Below are positions 45,315 to 56,269 of a stretch of DNA of 64,000 nt, one piece after another (within the stretch, counting starts at the first letter, position 1; each line of letters opens with the position of its first letter). A program made the translations under genes and the position numbers. The DNA is from Panaeolus papilionaceus (lineage: Eukaryota; Basidiomycota; Agaricomycetes; Agaricales). The notes under the pieces are model-generated. The model was given only the letters and a program-made list of their open reading frames with translations, did no database searches and was not told where the DNA came from. The DNA lies in NCBI GenBank assembly GCA_015501605.1, contig JADNRZ010000045.1, forward strand, positions 1 through 64,000, written 5' to 3'.

Positions 45315-45853
45315 GATGTGGTGGAATGAAGTAAAGTGAGGACTTGGGGAGTGTGACTGCCAGTGGGGACTTCTTTATACCGCTTATGTGATGGAATCGG
45401 CCTCATATGTTAGCTTAGTCAAAGGATGCTTCACCTTCCTACGAATGACGATGGTAGTTCACAAAGACTCCGAAAAGAACAATGCTAACCATAAGCATCT
45501 ATTCAGAATGATAAGCACCCGCAGCAAGCCCCACAACGGAGGTTCAGCGTCCTCTCGTTATGTTAAGCATCTCATATCTTTGAAACGCATACATACACTG
45601 CAACAAGCAACAAGATTGATGGGCATCCAACCCCATCAGGTTCAATTCATAGTCTAAAAGCCCGCCCACGGGTGCTCGAACCTTCAATGCCGATGTTACG
45701 TGTCTGTGAAACATACTCTCCCATCACTGCCCATCACTGTAAATTTGTCAAAATGAACCATGTTGAACCCCTTCAGGGTGTACCAGGCCTTGCACGGTGT
45801 CGCTATAAAAGCCTCGTACGTCCCCAGATTGAGCCCACGAACAAAGTACCTCA

Positions 45854-47974
45854 ATGCGTGCATACACCTTACCTGGGACTTTGGCCTTAATTTCATCTGC
45901 GTACGCAGCCATTGGGCCTGTGGCAGACCTCCATATCGGCAATGCACAGGTCTCACCAGATGGATTCCAACGCTCGTAAGAAATCTGGACTTGTTTTTAG
46001 CTCGGAAGCACCACTAACACGCATTCATGACTAGAGCCGTCCTTGCTGGGTCCTCAGCCACCGACCTCACCCTCCCAGGACCCTTAATTCGTGCCGCCAA
46101 GGTAGGGTTGTTTGATCGACACGGCTCTTGACGTGACTGACCTCGCATCCAACACACCTTAGGGAGAACAATTTCGCATCAATGTGATTGATTCTCTAAC
46201 TGATACGACCATGCTGAGAACGACTGCCATTGTATGTTGGATGCATAACGCTCGCTTTAATTGAGCGACTGTGACTGATGTTTTCTTTTCTGATTAGCAC
46301 TGGCATGGTTTCTTCCAATCTGGGTCCAACTGGGCTGATGGACCCGTCGGCGTCAGTCAGTGTCCTATCGTCCCAGGCGAATCGTTCTTGTATCAGTTCG
46401 AAACGACTACACAAACCGGTACTTTCTGGTATCATTCTCACCACTGTAAGTTCTGGACTTCTGTTCAATGCCGAGACTGCTTCTAACGCAATTCTTAAGC
46501 TACTCAATACTGTGATGGACTTCGTGGTCCTATGGTTGTATATGACCCACAGGACCCACATCTCGCTTTGTACGACTTTGATGATGGTATGCGGCACCAG
46601 GCCTTTCATCGCCTACATGCGCTAATGTTCGTGTTTCAGAGTCAACTGTTATCACTCTTGGCGATTGGTATCATGTGGTTGCGCCACAGGCCGGTGCTGT
46701 TCCCCGTCCCGCAGCGACGCTAATCAACGGAGTTGGCCGTGCTTCTGGAGGCGCCGTTGTACCTCTCACCGTGATCAGAGTCCTCCCCAACAAGCGGTAC
46801 AGGTTCCGTCTTGTCAACTTGGCTTGTGACCCGAACTACAAGTTCTCTATCGACGGTCACACTCTTGTACGTTCAATATTTCATACCAAGAGTGCACTGG
46901 CTAACATCCTCTGTAGACCATCATCGAAGCTGATGCAGTCAACACAGTTCCTTTGGTCGTTGATTCCATTCAAATCTTCGCTGGTCAACGTTACTCGTTC
47001 ATTTTAGAGACCAACCAGGCAGTCAATAACTACTGGATTCGCGCCAACCCCAATCTCGGTACAACAGGCTTCGCGGGTGGCATCAACTCCGCTATCCTTC
47101 GTTACTTCGGCGCCGATGATACAGCTGACCCGACTACCACTCAGTCACCCAACAGCAACCCCATGCGCGAGACCAACCTAGTACCCCTGTCGGGTGACCC
47201 AGCTCCTGGTGTTCCCACTCCAGGCGCAGCCGATGTTAACCTCAACATGGCTATCGCCTTTACTGGAGGAAGGTTCAGGGTTAATGGCGCTTCATTCACC
47301 CCGCCTTCTCTTCCTGTTCTTCTGCAACTCATCAACGGTGTACCAGCCTCGAACCTTCTACCAGCTGGCTCGGTCTATCCTCTCCCTCCTAATCAGGTCA
47401 TCGAGATTTCGATCCCTGGAGGCTCTGCAGGAAGCCCTCATCCTATTCACTTGCATGGCGTAAGCTCAATTCTACTTTCCCATGTGATGTGTTCAGAATC
47501 TAATGACAATGCAGCATACCTTCGATGTCGTTCGCAGTGCTGGGAGTAGCGTATATAACTATGTTAATCCCATTAAGCGAGATGTGGTCAGCGTTGGTAC
47601 TACTGGCGACAATGTCACTATCCGATTCAGGACTGATAATCCTGGCCCATGGATTATGCACTGGTAAGTCCAGTGTCATCGTATTGACCGCACACATTCA
47701 AGCTAACATCTTCTCTTTCTTCTCAGCCACATCGACTGGCATTTCGAGGCGTAAGCATCATACTTTCTCTCTGGTCATTCTGCTTATTCAGGTTCCTTCA
47801 ATTTCAGTGGCTTATCCGTCGTATTCGCGGAGGATCCTACCACCGTTGCTACCATGGATCCACCCAGTATGTGTCCTCCATTCAGTCTCAACAGTGACTC
47901 TAACTTAAGTCTGCTCAGCTGCTTGGGATAACCTCTGCCCGACGTATCAAAATTTCGGCCCGGAGTTCCCTTAA
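45854..47974 (+). CDS. Laccase (multicopper oxidase), 11 exons
   Basis: Extracellular laccase (p-diphenol:O2 oxidoreductase), 516 aa, typical length. Exons: 45854-45975, 46035-46101, 46163-46231, 46298-46445, 46500-46586, 46640-46866, 46917-47459, 47515-47663, 47727-47750, 47808-47866 and 47919-47974; exon 9 has only 24 nt. A signal peptide ([18 protein letters not shown]) precedes the classic mature start [14 protein letters not shown]. All four copper signatures are intact: L1 HWHGFFQ...[10 protein letters not shown]2 WYHSHHSTQYCDG, L3 HPIHLHGHTFD and L4 [12 protein letters not shown]. The position ten residues after the T1 Cys is Leu, suggesting a medium-potential T1 site. All introns obey GT-AG and keep frame, so the gene is predicted functional in phenolic or lignin oxidation or in pigment formation. 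Confidence 0.97.
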
Positions 47975-48593
47975 AGAGTGAAGAAAGGTGAACCGCGAAA
48001 TCTGGAACTGTCTGGACTCGTTGGCAATAACTATGTGTCGAACTTGAAAGAAATGAATATTTATGGGTGTTCATACCAGTCCCGTAATAGGAGTAGACGA
48101 TGTAACCCTCTTATTTAGATCTGGTTGTTGTCTTTTATTAACATAAAATATTTCGCATTCTGTAAGGAAAAATTATACGAGATGCTTAAGTATTTGCGCA
48201 TCAAACCCGAACAATGGAAGCGAATTTCGTATCCTCTCTGAAAGGAAAAACGAGCATGTAGGGTATCGATAGCAAGCAGGACTGTGGAGACAACGTTAGA
48301 ACCCAATCCACCTAGCTTTGAAGTTCACCAAGGCTTCAAACAGACATAAACTTCCGATAATGAGTACCCCTGGGTACTGATTGAGTATCTGTTGTCAAAT
48401 CAATCGAACCTATCTCGGTGTTTTCGTTTCCTTCCTGGTCTCTAATGCCGAAATTCGGCCGATATGCATTCATAATTCAATAATCTGCCCACCATGACAA
48501 CGAGTGGTCTTCATCGGTGCATCACCATACCACACGTACTCAGCTCAATAAGCACCCAACCAGCTCTGCCCGCACCACACGTAGCACCGATAG
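47975..48593. promoter_or_regulatory. Intergenic with conserved GTPase-family upstream motif
   Basis: Contains GCCGAAATTCGGCCGA at 48447-48462, about 130 bp above the first GTPase copy. It is a palindromic motif also found upstream of the copies at 53.5 and 54.9 kb. Confidence 0.55.
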
Positions 48594-49709
48594 ATGCAGG
48601 ATTACAAGGACATCAGAGTCACAGGTCCAATAAGCCTCGAAAAAGTCACTGAGAAACTACCTGTTTGGTCTTCTCGCACAATGTGAGCGGCTCAGCCTTG
48701 TGTCATGGACCGGTTCTCGATAATAAGCACTTTTATATGTATATATATAGCTTATTAGGTACGACAGGGACAGGAAAGAGCAACGTAAGTATACTGCCGG
48801 TGTTCTCTATATCTTGACCCCACAAGATCGACGACATTTCCGGTTCCTGGAATGTTTAGTCAATGACCACAGCCTGGGCCTCTCCAAAAACCAACTCGAG
48901 AGCGTAACACAACAGGTCAATTGTTACGGGCTTGTTAATGTCAAAAAGAAATCCAACTTCAGGCATGCTAGATTCGATGCCCCAATATATCTTGTCGACA
49001 CATCAGGACTCTCAGATCGCATGGACATCGTTGTCGATCGTGCTCTGTACTTTGAACGTATCACTGATACGTGTGTGTCGGTGAGCAGGAAACGCGCTCA
49101 ACGCTTGTTTGAAATGAGAACAAGCGAAAAGGCGGCGGGGAGGGTGACAATTTCAACGATAATGTGGGACGCGCTGTGCACAGATGCACAAAAGGACAAA
49201 GCGAAGAGGAGGTTTGAAGAGTATAGGTCTTCGCATTGGAAAGTATGTCATCACCACCATGTTCTCAAATTTATTGGCCATGAAGGGGGTTTATTTATCA
49301 TCTCCTATAGGATTTTATCTCCCGAGGAACGACATGCACCAAATTCTACAACAATCAAGAATCAGCACTCGAACTCCTTGATCACGCATGCCGAAGACTC
49401 AAAGGTGATAACTTCATATTCGAAAGCAACCTTTATACGGGTCAAGATATCCAAAAAGCGCCCTATGTGTCGTATCTCTTGGAACAATTGATGGAGCGAA
49501 TGGTCGTATTGGAGGGGCAAATTTGGGTGGTTACGGAAGAACTATCTCAGGAATCAACGACGGCTGATGTTGACATGTGTCGCCAGTTAACAAAGGATAA
49601 AAGGGAACTGGAGTTGATGCTTGCCAATACGCACAGGGAGATGGAAGATTTTGTTGAACTTTCTGAGTCAGAGGTTTCGTCTTCACGTCGTATATTGAAG
49701 TGGTTTTAG
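48594..49709 (+). pseudogene. P-loop GTPase copy 1 of the tandem cluster, damaged
   Basis: Same plan as the intact copies at 52065 and 54932: exon 1 48594-48682 (DYKDIRVTGPISLEKV), 34-nt P-loop exon 48751-48784 (LLGTTGTGKSN), a large exon from about 48844, and a last exon 49311-49709. Two lesions are clear by comparison. The acceptor before FLECL reads GG in place of AG (48842-48843). The segment after DTSGLSDR is fused directly to MDIVVDRALYF, so about 17 codons of the third exon together with the following intron are gone. The frame stays open across the deletion, so a shortened product remains possible with an alternative acceptor, but it would lack the helix after G3. Confidence 0.75.
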
Positions 49710-52064
49710 GGGCTTAGCTAGCTCAGGAATCGAGGATGTTGTCATGAAGCTCACGACGTATATATTGTGATTAAACTGTAAACGAAACACGTATAATATG
49801 GAGGACCCGATTGCAAGTCAAAGTCCCCATCCTATTATATTCACATAGATAATGTACCAGGACTAATTACAGTGGAACCCGTAGATGAGTGAAGGGGAGA
49901 CCCAACAGCATAAACTCCATATTTTCAACAAAATCGAACCATGGCAACCACGAAATAACGGAAGACATCACTGAAACGCATCCTTATGTCAAAAGAGTCG
50001 GTATAATTGCCCACGAAATGCTGACTCGAATCAATGACTCATTGAACAAAATATACATATCCTCAGTGGGAGCACTCTTTGAAAAGACGAGGTCCTTGAG
50101 ATAAACGGTAATGATTATCAAGGACGCCCACAACGAAGAAAGAGTAACAGAGGTTCGACATGAGTTGACTTGTTAGGGAGGTGTGAATGAAACACGAAAA
50201 TGAATTGGATGAGGGAAAACGTAGAGTGATATTATCAACGCCACAACCACAACGCTTCCCACTCAAACCTATAACTCCTCGATAATTACATCCCTCTCCA
50301 GCGGATACCTAAATCTCTTCTCCAAATCCCTCGTTGACTCCAAAACACAAACCCCAACCCCTCGTCGTCCTCATCCATCAGCAGCATCTCGTTCCTAAGC
50401 AAACGCAACCATTCTTTCTCCACTTTAAACGTAGCCGCGATATCCATTCTCCAATTTGGGGAAATTCTGGACGGGAGCGAGGACGTCACTGAGTGCGTTA
50501 CATGGTGCGGTGGGCGGGAGGTCGGGACTGGAAAGGGAGGTGGTGAGTTGGAAGCTGAAGCGGGTAAGAACGTTGCGTGCGGCGATGGATGATAGGAGGT
50601 CGACGAGAGTGGTGAGTGCGGGAATGTATGCGTGCGGAAAGGGCATAGCACTTTGGTAGATGGCGAGATGTCATCGGACGAGAGGTGTTGTGAAAGTAGG
50701 TATCGAATCTGACGAGGTTGACAGGGAAGATTGGGTCGGTGTGCCCTCTGGCTATTGTGCCCATGATAACATCAGACAGCGCAGGATAGCCATTGGAATA
50801 CTTTGAGACGTACCAAATAATAAAAGGCAATTGATCGGTGGGCCATCTGCCGGTATCCGGTTGAAACCTACAGCATCGCTGAAATCCCTGAACTGATACT
50901 CCATATCAACGACCTCCAAAACTCTACAATACCCACCGCATCAGAGCGGTCCTTGAATAGATTTGTGCCAAGGGCAGTTTGTCCCGGTAAAGGAAGAGGA
51001 AGGCTTAGCTTTACAAGATCGAATGAAGGATTGTCCGCTACTGATTTGTTGGTGATCGTGGGTTAAGGTTCCCCGGGGTGAAGATGGGCGAGGGCCGGGA
51101 GGTAAAAGAGGATAGATAAGTCAAAGGAGGGGGTATCATGAACGGAAAGGGAGGTGATACGTGATGACAAGTATTGTCCATCCAGTGTAAAAACGTTGGT
51201 TCGCTTGAAGGACAGAACCTTGGCCACCGGACTAACGAGGAATTTGGACATGAATAGATAGGGTATGTTGTGAGATACATGTTGGTGAGATGGACAAGGA
51301 GGAAGTCGATTGGGTTGGAAATATTGACAGCGTTGTATCCGTAGCGGGATATTTCTAGATGTTGAAGCTTGCAGAACTTGTCGCCTCCGTGCGCAGGTTA
51401 GGGTTGCTTCTGAGAGTGTGGACCCCTCGAAGTCGAGAAAATTGATAGTGAGATTTTGAGGATAAGAGCAGAGATGCGTAGAGCTCTTTATGATGGAAAA
51501 GACCTGTTGAACCGCTTTTTTTAACGACCATGAAACCCAATAGACTTGATCTCTTTAAAGACAGGACGTTGACTCTTGAGAAAGAGCTGCCAACGATTTG
51601 CTGACCAAAGAAATCCTCTTCAGGTGTATGGTGGCAAACTGGCTACCTGGATAGTGTGGTTCATTTAGTTTAAACTCGAAAATAAACTCGAAATTTTTCA
51701 AGAGGTAGAGTCGGCGTCATGGTGGACATAAGGATGTTGGCGTCGTGGTTGAAGTTGACTTTGAGCGCTGCGTGACAGTCACACCCCCCGAACTTCGGTT
51801 TTGTGTCACCACAGCATCACAGTGATGCCCCTTGCACATTGCACAATCTTCGTGGAGACGTCATTCACGACCTTAGGGTGATCTGGAGGCTCAATCCATT
51901 TTAGACATGAACTGGTGAATTGGATTATCTTGGAAACCTAGACCTGTCATTCGCCTCCGGGTTTCACCGTCCGATCCGCTATCAATTCAAGCCCCGCTAT
52001 CGATTTTGATCGCCGAAGCGACAGAACTGATGAAACCTCCTCCACACCGCCAAGAGTTGTTCGT
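49710..52064 (-). pseudogene. Spacer with probable F-box/LRR relic (minus strand)
   Basis: Between GTPase copies 1 and 2 the minus strand has fragments such as LSVHDTPSFDLSIL and LPALAHLH (51063-51251), ITPLTTLVDLL-like (about 50600) and VEKEWLRLLRNEMLLMDEDDEG (about 50400). They read like the leucine-rich tail of an F-box-type protein. They lie in different frames with no start or splice pattern, so I treat this as a decayed gene. The rest of the spacer shows nothing I can name. Confidence 0.35.
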
Positions 52065-53356
52065 ATGTCTGACTCTAAGTTTAAATGCATCGAGGTCACT
52101 GGTCGCATAAGGCTCGAAAAAGTATCACACAAGCTGCCTGTATGGTCCTCTCGAATTATGTGCGTAGCTGATCTATCACGCATCACTAGTACCCATGACT
52201 TTTCTTATATTGCCCCAGGTTGGTTGGCGTTACAGGATCAGGAAAGAGTAACGTGAGTCGTTGTTCTTCTCCTGCTTTATGTTTTCTAACAACCTACCCA
52301 ATAAATACTCAGTTCCTTGAATGTCTAGCCGACGACAAAACTCTTGGTCTCTCGAAGAACCAACTTGAGAGCGTCACGCAATCCATCGAATGCTATCGCG
52401 TCGTGAATGTGAAGAAGAAATCCAACATTGGGATCAACGGGGAAATATACCTCATTGACACACCAGGGTTCTCAGACCGCAAAATGTCGGAGAAAAAGAT
52501 CGTGTCAATGTTACATGAATGGGCAGGCGCAAGGTATGAATCGCACTCTTCTTTTACCCCCGGTTATTGACAGATTCGTCAAACCCCTGATGAAAACGGA
52601 TAAACCAAACATCCGTAAAGCATGGACAACTTAGGACTTGCTGCAGACCGTGCAATCTACTTCGAACGCATCACCGATCCGCGTATGTCAGGAAGCAAGA
52701 AACGCGCCAAAGAGATCTTTCAAATGATAACTGGAGAGAGGACGGAAAGGCGCGTAACTATCGCGACGACGATGTGGGATACCTTGTGGAACGATGAGCA
52801 GAGAGACAAGGCTGAAAAGAGGTTTGAAGAGTACTCCTCATCGTGTTGGGAGGTGGGTCACTCTTTAATCCCTCGTGCTACGAATCACGATAACTGACAT
52901 ATGATGCCTTTACAGAACTTTACATCCAACGGAACGCGATGCGTAAAATTCGAAAACACCCAGCAATCAGCTTTATCGGTTCTCAATCTGGTGTATGACA
53001 ACAAGGCCACAATCGATTCCTTCGTATTCACAAGACCACCGTATACTGGGCCTAACCTGTACAAGGCCCCATACGCCCCATACATTTTGGAGCGCTTGCA
53101 GGAGCGCATATCACTACTAGAAGGACGGCTTCGTGTGATTACAGATGACCTCTCGAGTCAGGAATCCATCGAGGCTGGTGGTGATAGCGAGTATGTGCAA
53201 CAACTATTGGAGGATAAAGCAGACATCGGGGGTCTGCTGGTTGAGGCGAGAGGGGAGATGACTAATTTTGGGGCACCGATTTCCGAGTCTGACGAAGTGG
53301 TAATAAAACCGTCCGTTCGGCGTCGTTTTTTGAACTGGGTATCAGATATGTTTTAG
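52065..53356 (+). CDS. P-loop GTPase copy 2 of the tandem cluster
   Basis: Intact 340-aa gene with five exons: 52065-52159, 52219-52252, 52313-52533, 52621-52852 and 52916-53356. Exon 2 (34 nt) encodes the P-loop GVTGSGKSN. Exon 3 begins FLECLADD and holds the G3 motif IDTPGFSD. Exon 4 has ADRAIYFERITD, SKKRAKEIFQMITGE and the G4-position motif ATTMWD. Exon 5 has KAPYAPYILERLQERISLLEGRL and a predicted coiled-coil-like tail rich in Glu/Leu. No membrane segment or signal is seen, so it is probably cytosolic. I infer GTP binding and hydrolysis from motifs. A classical NKxD is absent and TTMWD probably replaces it, as I recall in related fungal G-domain proteins. The role is unknown. Confidence 0.85.
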
Positions 53357-53411
53357 TGTTTCGTTTTTAGTGAGATAGGTCTTTCATATCTTTTCTCTGA
53401 CTGAATTCAAA

Positions 53412-54684
53412 ACCGAAATTAGGCCGATAATGACGATCCATTGATCTGTCCGTCATGATAAGTAGTCACTTTGATTGGTCCATCACCACAAATACATCTG
53501 CAGCACATGCAGATATCAGAATCCGAGAACGTCAGAGTCATCACATGCCCGAAGTCGGGCTTCGTGCCACTTTCCTGGGCACTCATCCCTACAAAATCCT
53601 AGTGACCCTCCCATCGTGATCTCAACCGAGCTTCTCGTACATACATTCCAGATGATAACTGGCGAGAAAACGCCACGACCATGTGGGATAATGTCTGGAA
53701 CGACGCCCAGCATACCAGGGCCGAAAAGAGGTTCCAAGAGTATCATTCATCCTGTTGGGGGGTAAGCGTATTCAGCCTTGGGCTTGAAGCTTGATTATTG
53801 GTTGGTCTCATGGACACTTACCACGAATGTCAACTTGAACGTAGGATTTCACATCCAAGGAAACTCAATGCGCAAAATTCCTCAACAGTCAACAATCCGC
53901 TTTATCAATCATCAATGACATATACAGCAAGCGACTACCCAGCGACTCCTTCGTGTTTGAAAGTGAACCACATACGGGGACTAATTTCCATAAGGCGTCA
54001 TACGCACCGTATCTCTTGGAGCGCTTGCAGGAACGCATGTCTCTGCTTGAAGGACGTCTTCCTGTGATCGGTGATGATCTATCGAGTCAAGAATCCATAG
54101 CGGCTGGTGGGGATAGCGAGTATGTACAAACCCTGTTGAAGGAGAAAGCAGATGTAGAGGTTTTACTTGCTGAAGCGCGAGTATCTTGCGTCTTGCCGTT
54201 GCTAGATCGTTGAGGTATGAGGTAGTAGTAGTAGTGGGGGATGGGAGAGGTGACGACTGGAAGCCGAAACGCGACCCAGAGCGAGAGCCGAGGATTGTGG
54301 ACGGATGCGCCCCCAGAAGCCTCGGCTCTCTCTACCCACATACCTCAGCGATCCAACGCGAGCGATACGGTAGACGAGTGAGCTGTGGGATTTGAGTGAA
54401 TCTTAGGGTAAAGGTGTGAAAAAGGGTTATATTCAAAGGGAAGCGGAGGGTGGGCAAAAGAAGAAGTAAAGAAACGAACCACGAGCGCTCGACGATGCCA
54501 GTAATGAGAAGGGGTATGTTTATGTAAGTGACGAGTAAATGGTTGGGTCGCGCACACGTGACCAAGAAGGCAGATCTTTCCAGAGATGGCCGATTTCGAG
54601 TCACTGGTAATCGAGAGGAAGGACGGCGTAGCAAAACCTTCCACCCGACGCCGGTTTTTAAAATGGGTATCAGATACGTTTTAG
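53412..54684 (+). pseudogene. P-loop GTPase copy 3, fragmentary
   Basis: Retains an upstream motif (ACCGAAATTAGGCCGA, 53412) and a short exon-1-like stretch, then jumps to MITGEK...TMWDNVW (about 53650) without the P-loop or G3 exons. The last exon (53844 onward; DFTSKETQCAKF, KASYAPYLLERLQERMSLLEG) is well preserved to about 54180. There a block of about 400 bp is inserted, after which the homologous 3' end resumes (RRRFLKWVSDTF, stop 54682-54684). It cannot encode a GTPase. Confidence 0.78.
54181..54585. mobile_element. About 0.4-kb insertion with internal hairpin in GTPase copy 3
   Basis: Absent from the intact paralogues and bounded by GAG on both sides. Inside, GATCGTTGAGGTATG (about 54207) is inversely repeated as CATACCTCAGCGATC (about 54338), and GAGAGCCGAGG is inverted as CCTCGGCTCTC (about 54282 and 54318). 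No ORF of note. The limits are estimated from paralogue comparison, and a 3-bp GAG duplication is only suggestive. Confidence 0.5.
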
Positions 54685-54788
54685 TATTTCAAGCATTGCA
54701 AGACAAGTTATTTATATGTCATTCCAAATAAGAGCCAAACCTTGGTCATTTTTGGATCATCTCAGTTTTTTCTTTTCTTCGCCCAAAT

Positions 54789-54804
54789 GCCGAAATTCGG
54801 CCGA
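54789..54804 (+). promoter_or_regulatory. Conserved palindromic upstream motif
   Basis: GCCGAAATTCGGCCGA, about 130 bp above the start of GTPase copy 4 and shared with copies 1 (48447) and 3 (53412, one change). Similar sequence continues downstream of it (CATCATGATAAGCAGTC, CCATCACCACA), so whole promoter units were duplicated with the genes. Confidence 0.6.
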
Positions 54805-54931
54805 AAACAAAAATTGGGTGTTCCGTCCATCATGATAAGCAGTCGCTTGGATTAATCCATCACCACAGCGTAGGTAGTTAGCTCGATAAGCACCTTGTCA
54901 GTTCTGCCCACACCACAAATTTCACATCCAG

Positions 54932-56212
54932 ATGTCGGATTACAAGAACATCAAAGTCACCGGTCCAATAAGCCTAGAAAAAGTCACCCAGAAGCTCCCG
55001 TTCTTCTCATCTCGAATAATGTGAGTCGTTTGCTCTGTTGCCGTTTGCGATTCAGGGGCGTCAGTTTCTGATGAGAGTGTCACGGCATTAGCTTGCTGGG
55101 TATCACAGGAACGGGGAAAAGCAATGTACATACTTCGACGCTCTCATTCGTTGTGCCTTCGCTTACGGACATAAAACTCAGTTCCTAGAGTGCCTAGCTA
55201 ACGATCACTCCCTCGGCCTATCCAAAAACCAGCTCGAGAGTGTAACACAACACATAGAATGCTACCGACTTGTCAACATAAAAAAGATAACCAACATCGG
55301 GTATGACGCGGAGATCTACCTCATCGATACTCCTGGCTTCTCAGATCGCAAGTTATCTGAGAAAAGGATTGTGACGATGTTACATGAGTGGGCCAAGGCG
55401 AGGTGAGCGTTTCGTGAGTGATCAAATCATTGTTGCAATAGGTTCCTGAACGTGTGTCGTTCGTATAGTATGGACAGCATGGGCCTCGTTGTAGATCGCG
55501 CTCTGTACTTTGAGCGTATCACTGATACGCGCGTGTCTGGGAGCAAGAAGCGCGCGAAACGACTATTTGAAATGATAACTGGCGAAAAAGCGGCCAGGAG
55601 GGTGACAATTATGACGACGATGTGGGATGCGCTTTGGGATGACGCACAAAAGGAAAAAGCGGAGAAGAGGTTTGAGGAGTATAGGTCTTCGCAGTGGGCA
55701 GTATGTTATCAACAACTTATGTTTCCAAATTCATGAGGGCCGTAAGGAGTTGGTTTGCTTACGGTTATTTCTAGGATTTCACCTCCAGAGGAGCAACATG
55801 CACCAAGTTCTACAACAGCCAAGAATCGGCACTAGAAGTCCTCGACCACGCATTTGGGACAAGTATCCCGGGAGATTCCTTCATATTCGAAAGCAACCTA
55901 TATACGGGTCAAGATATGCAAAAAGCACCTTACGCTTCGTACCTCTTCGAGCAATTGGTGAGGCGCATCGCAGCATTGGAGGGTCAGCTTTGGGCCATTA
56001 CAGAGGACATGGCTCAGGAGTCTATGATGGCTAACAAAGAACTGTCTTGCCAGCTGATGAAGGATAAAGCAGAGGTGGAGTTGATGCTTGTTGATGTGCA
56101 CAAGGAGATGGAAGACTTTGCTGTGCTGTCTGAGGTTTCAACAGGTTTTCGCCAGCGTATTTCAAAGTGGTTTTCAAGGAAGAATGGTGTATCATTAAGT
56201 GGGGATAATTAG
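54932..56212 (+). CDS. P-loop GTPase copy 4 of the tandem cluster
   Basis: Intact 337-aa gene, exons 54932-55020, 55092-55125, 55182-55402, 55469-55700 and 55775-56212. The N-terminus DYKNIKVTGPISLEKVT leads into the 34-nt exon with the P-loop GITGTGKSN. G3 is IDTPGFSD, the G4 position has TTMWDALW, and the last exon has TKFYNSQESALEVLDHAF and ALEGQLWAITEDMAQES, then a Glu/Lys-rich tail. Exon lengths of the first four exons after exon 1 match copy 2 exactly (34, 221 and 232 nt), showing recent tandem duplication. No signal or membrane segment is seen. This is probably the best-preserved member for functional work. Confidence 0.87.
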
Positions 56213-56269
56213 GTACATCTATCCTTTATAAGGAATATGCCAGTGGAAGTTTGAACTGCACGCATGAGG

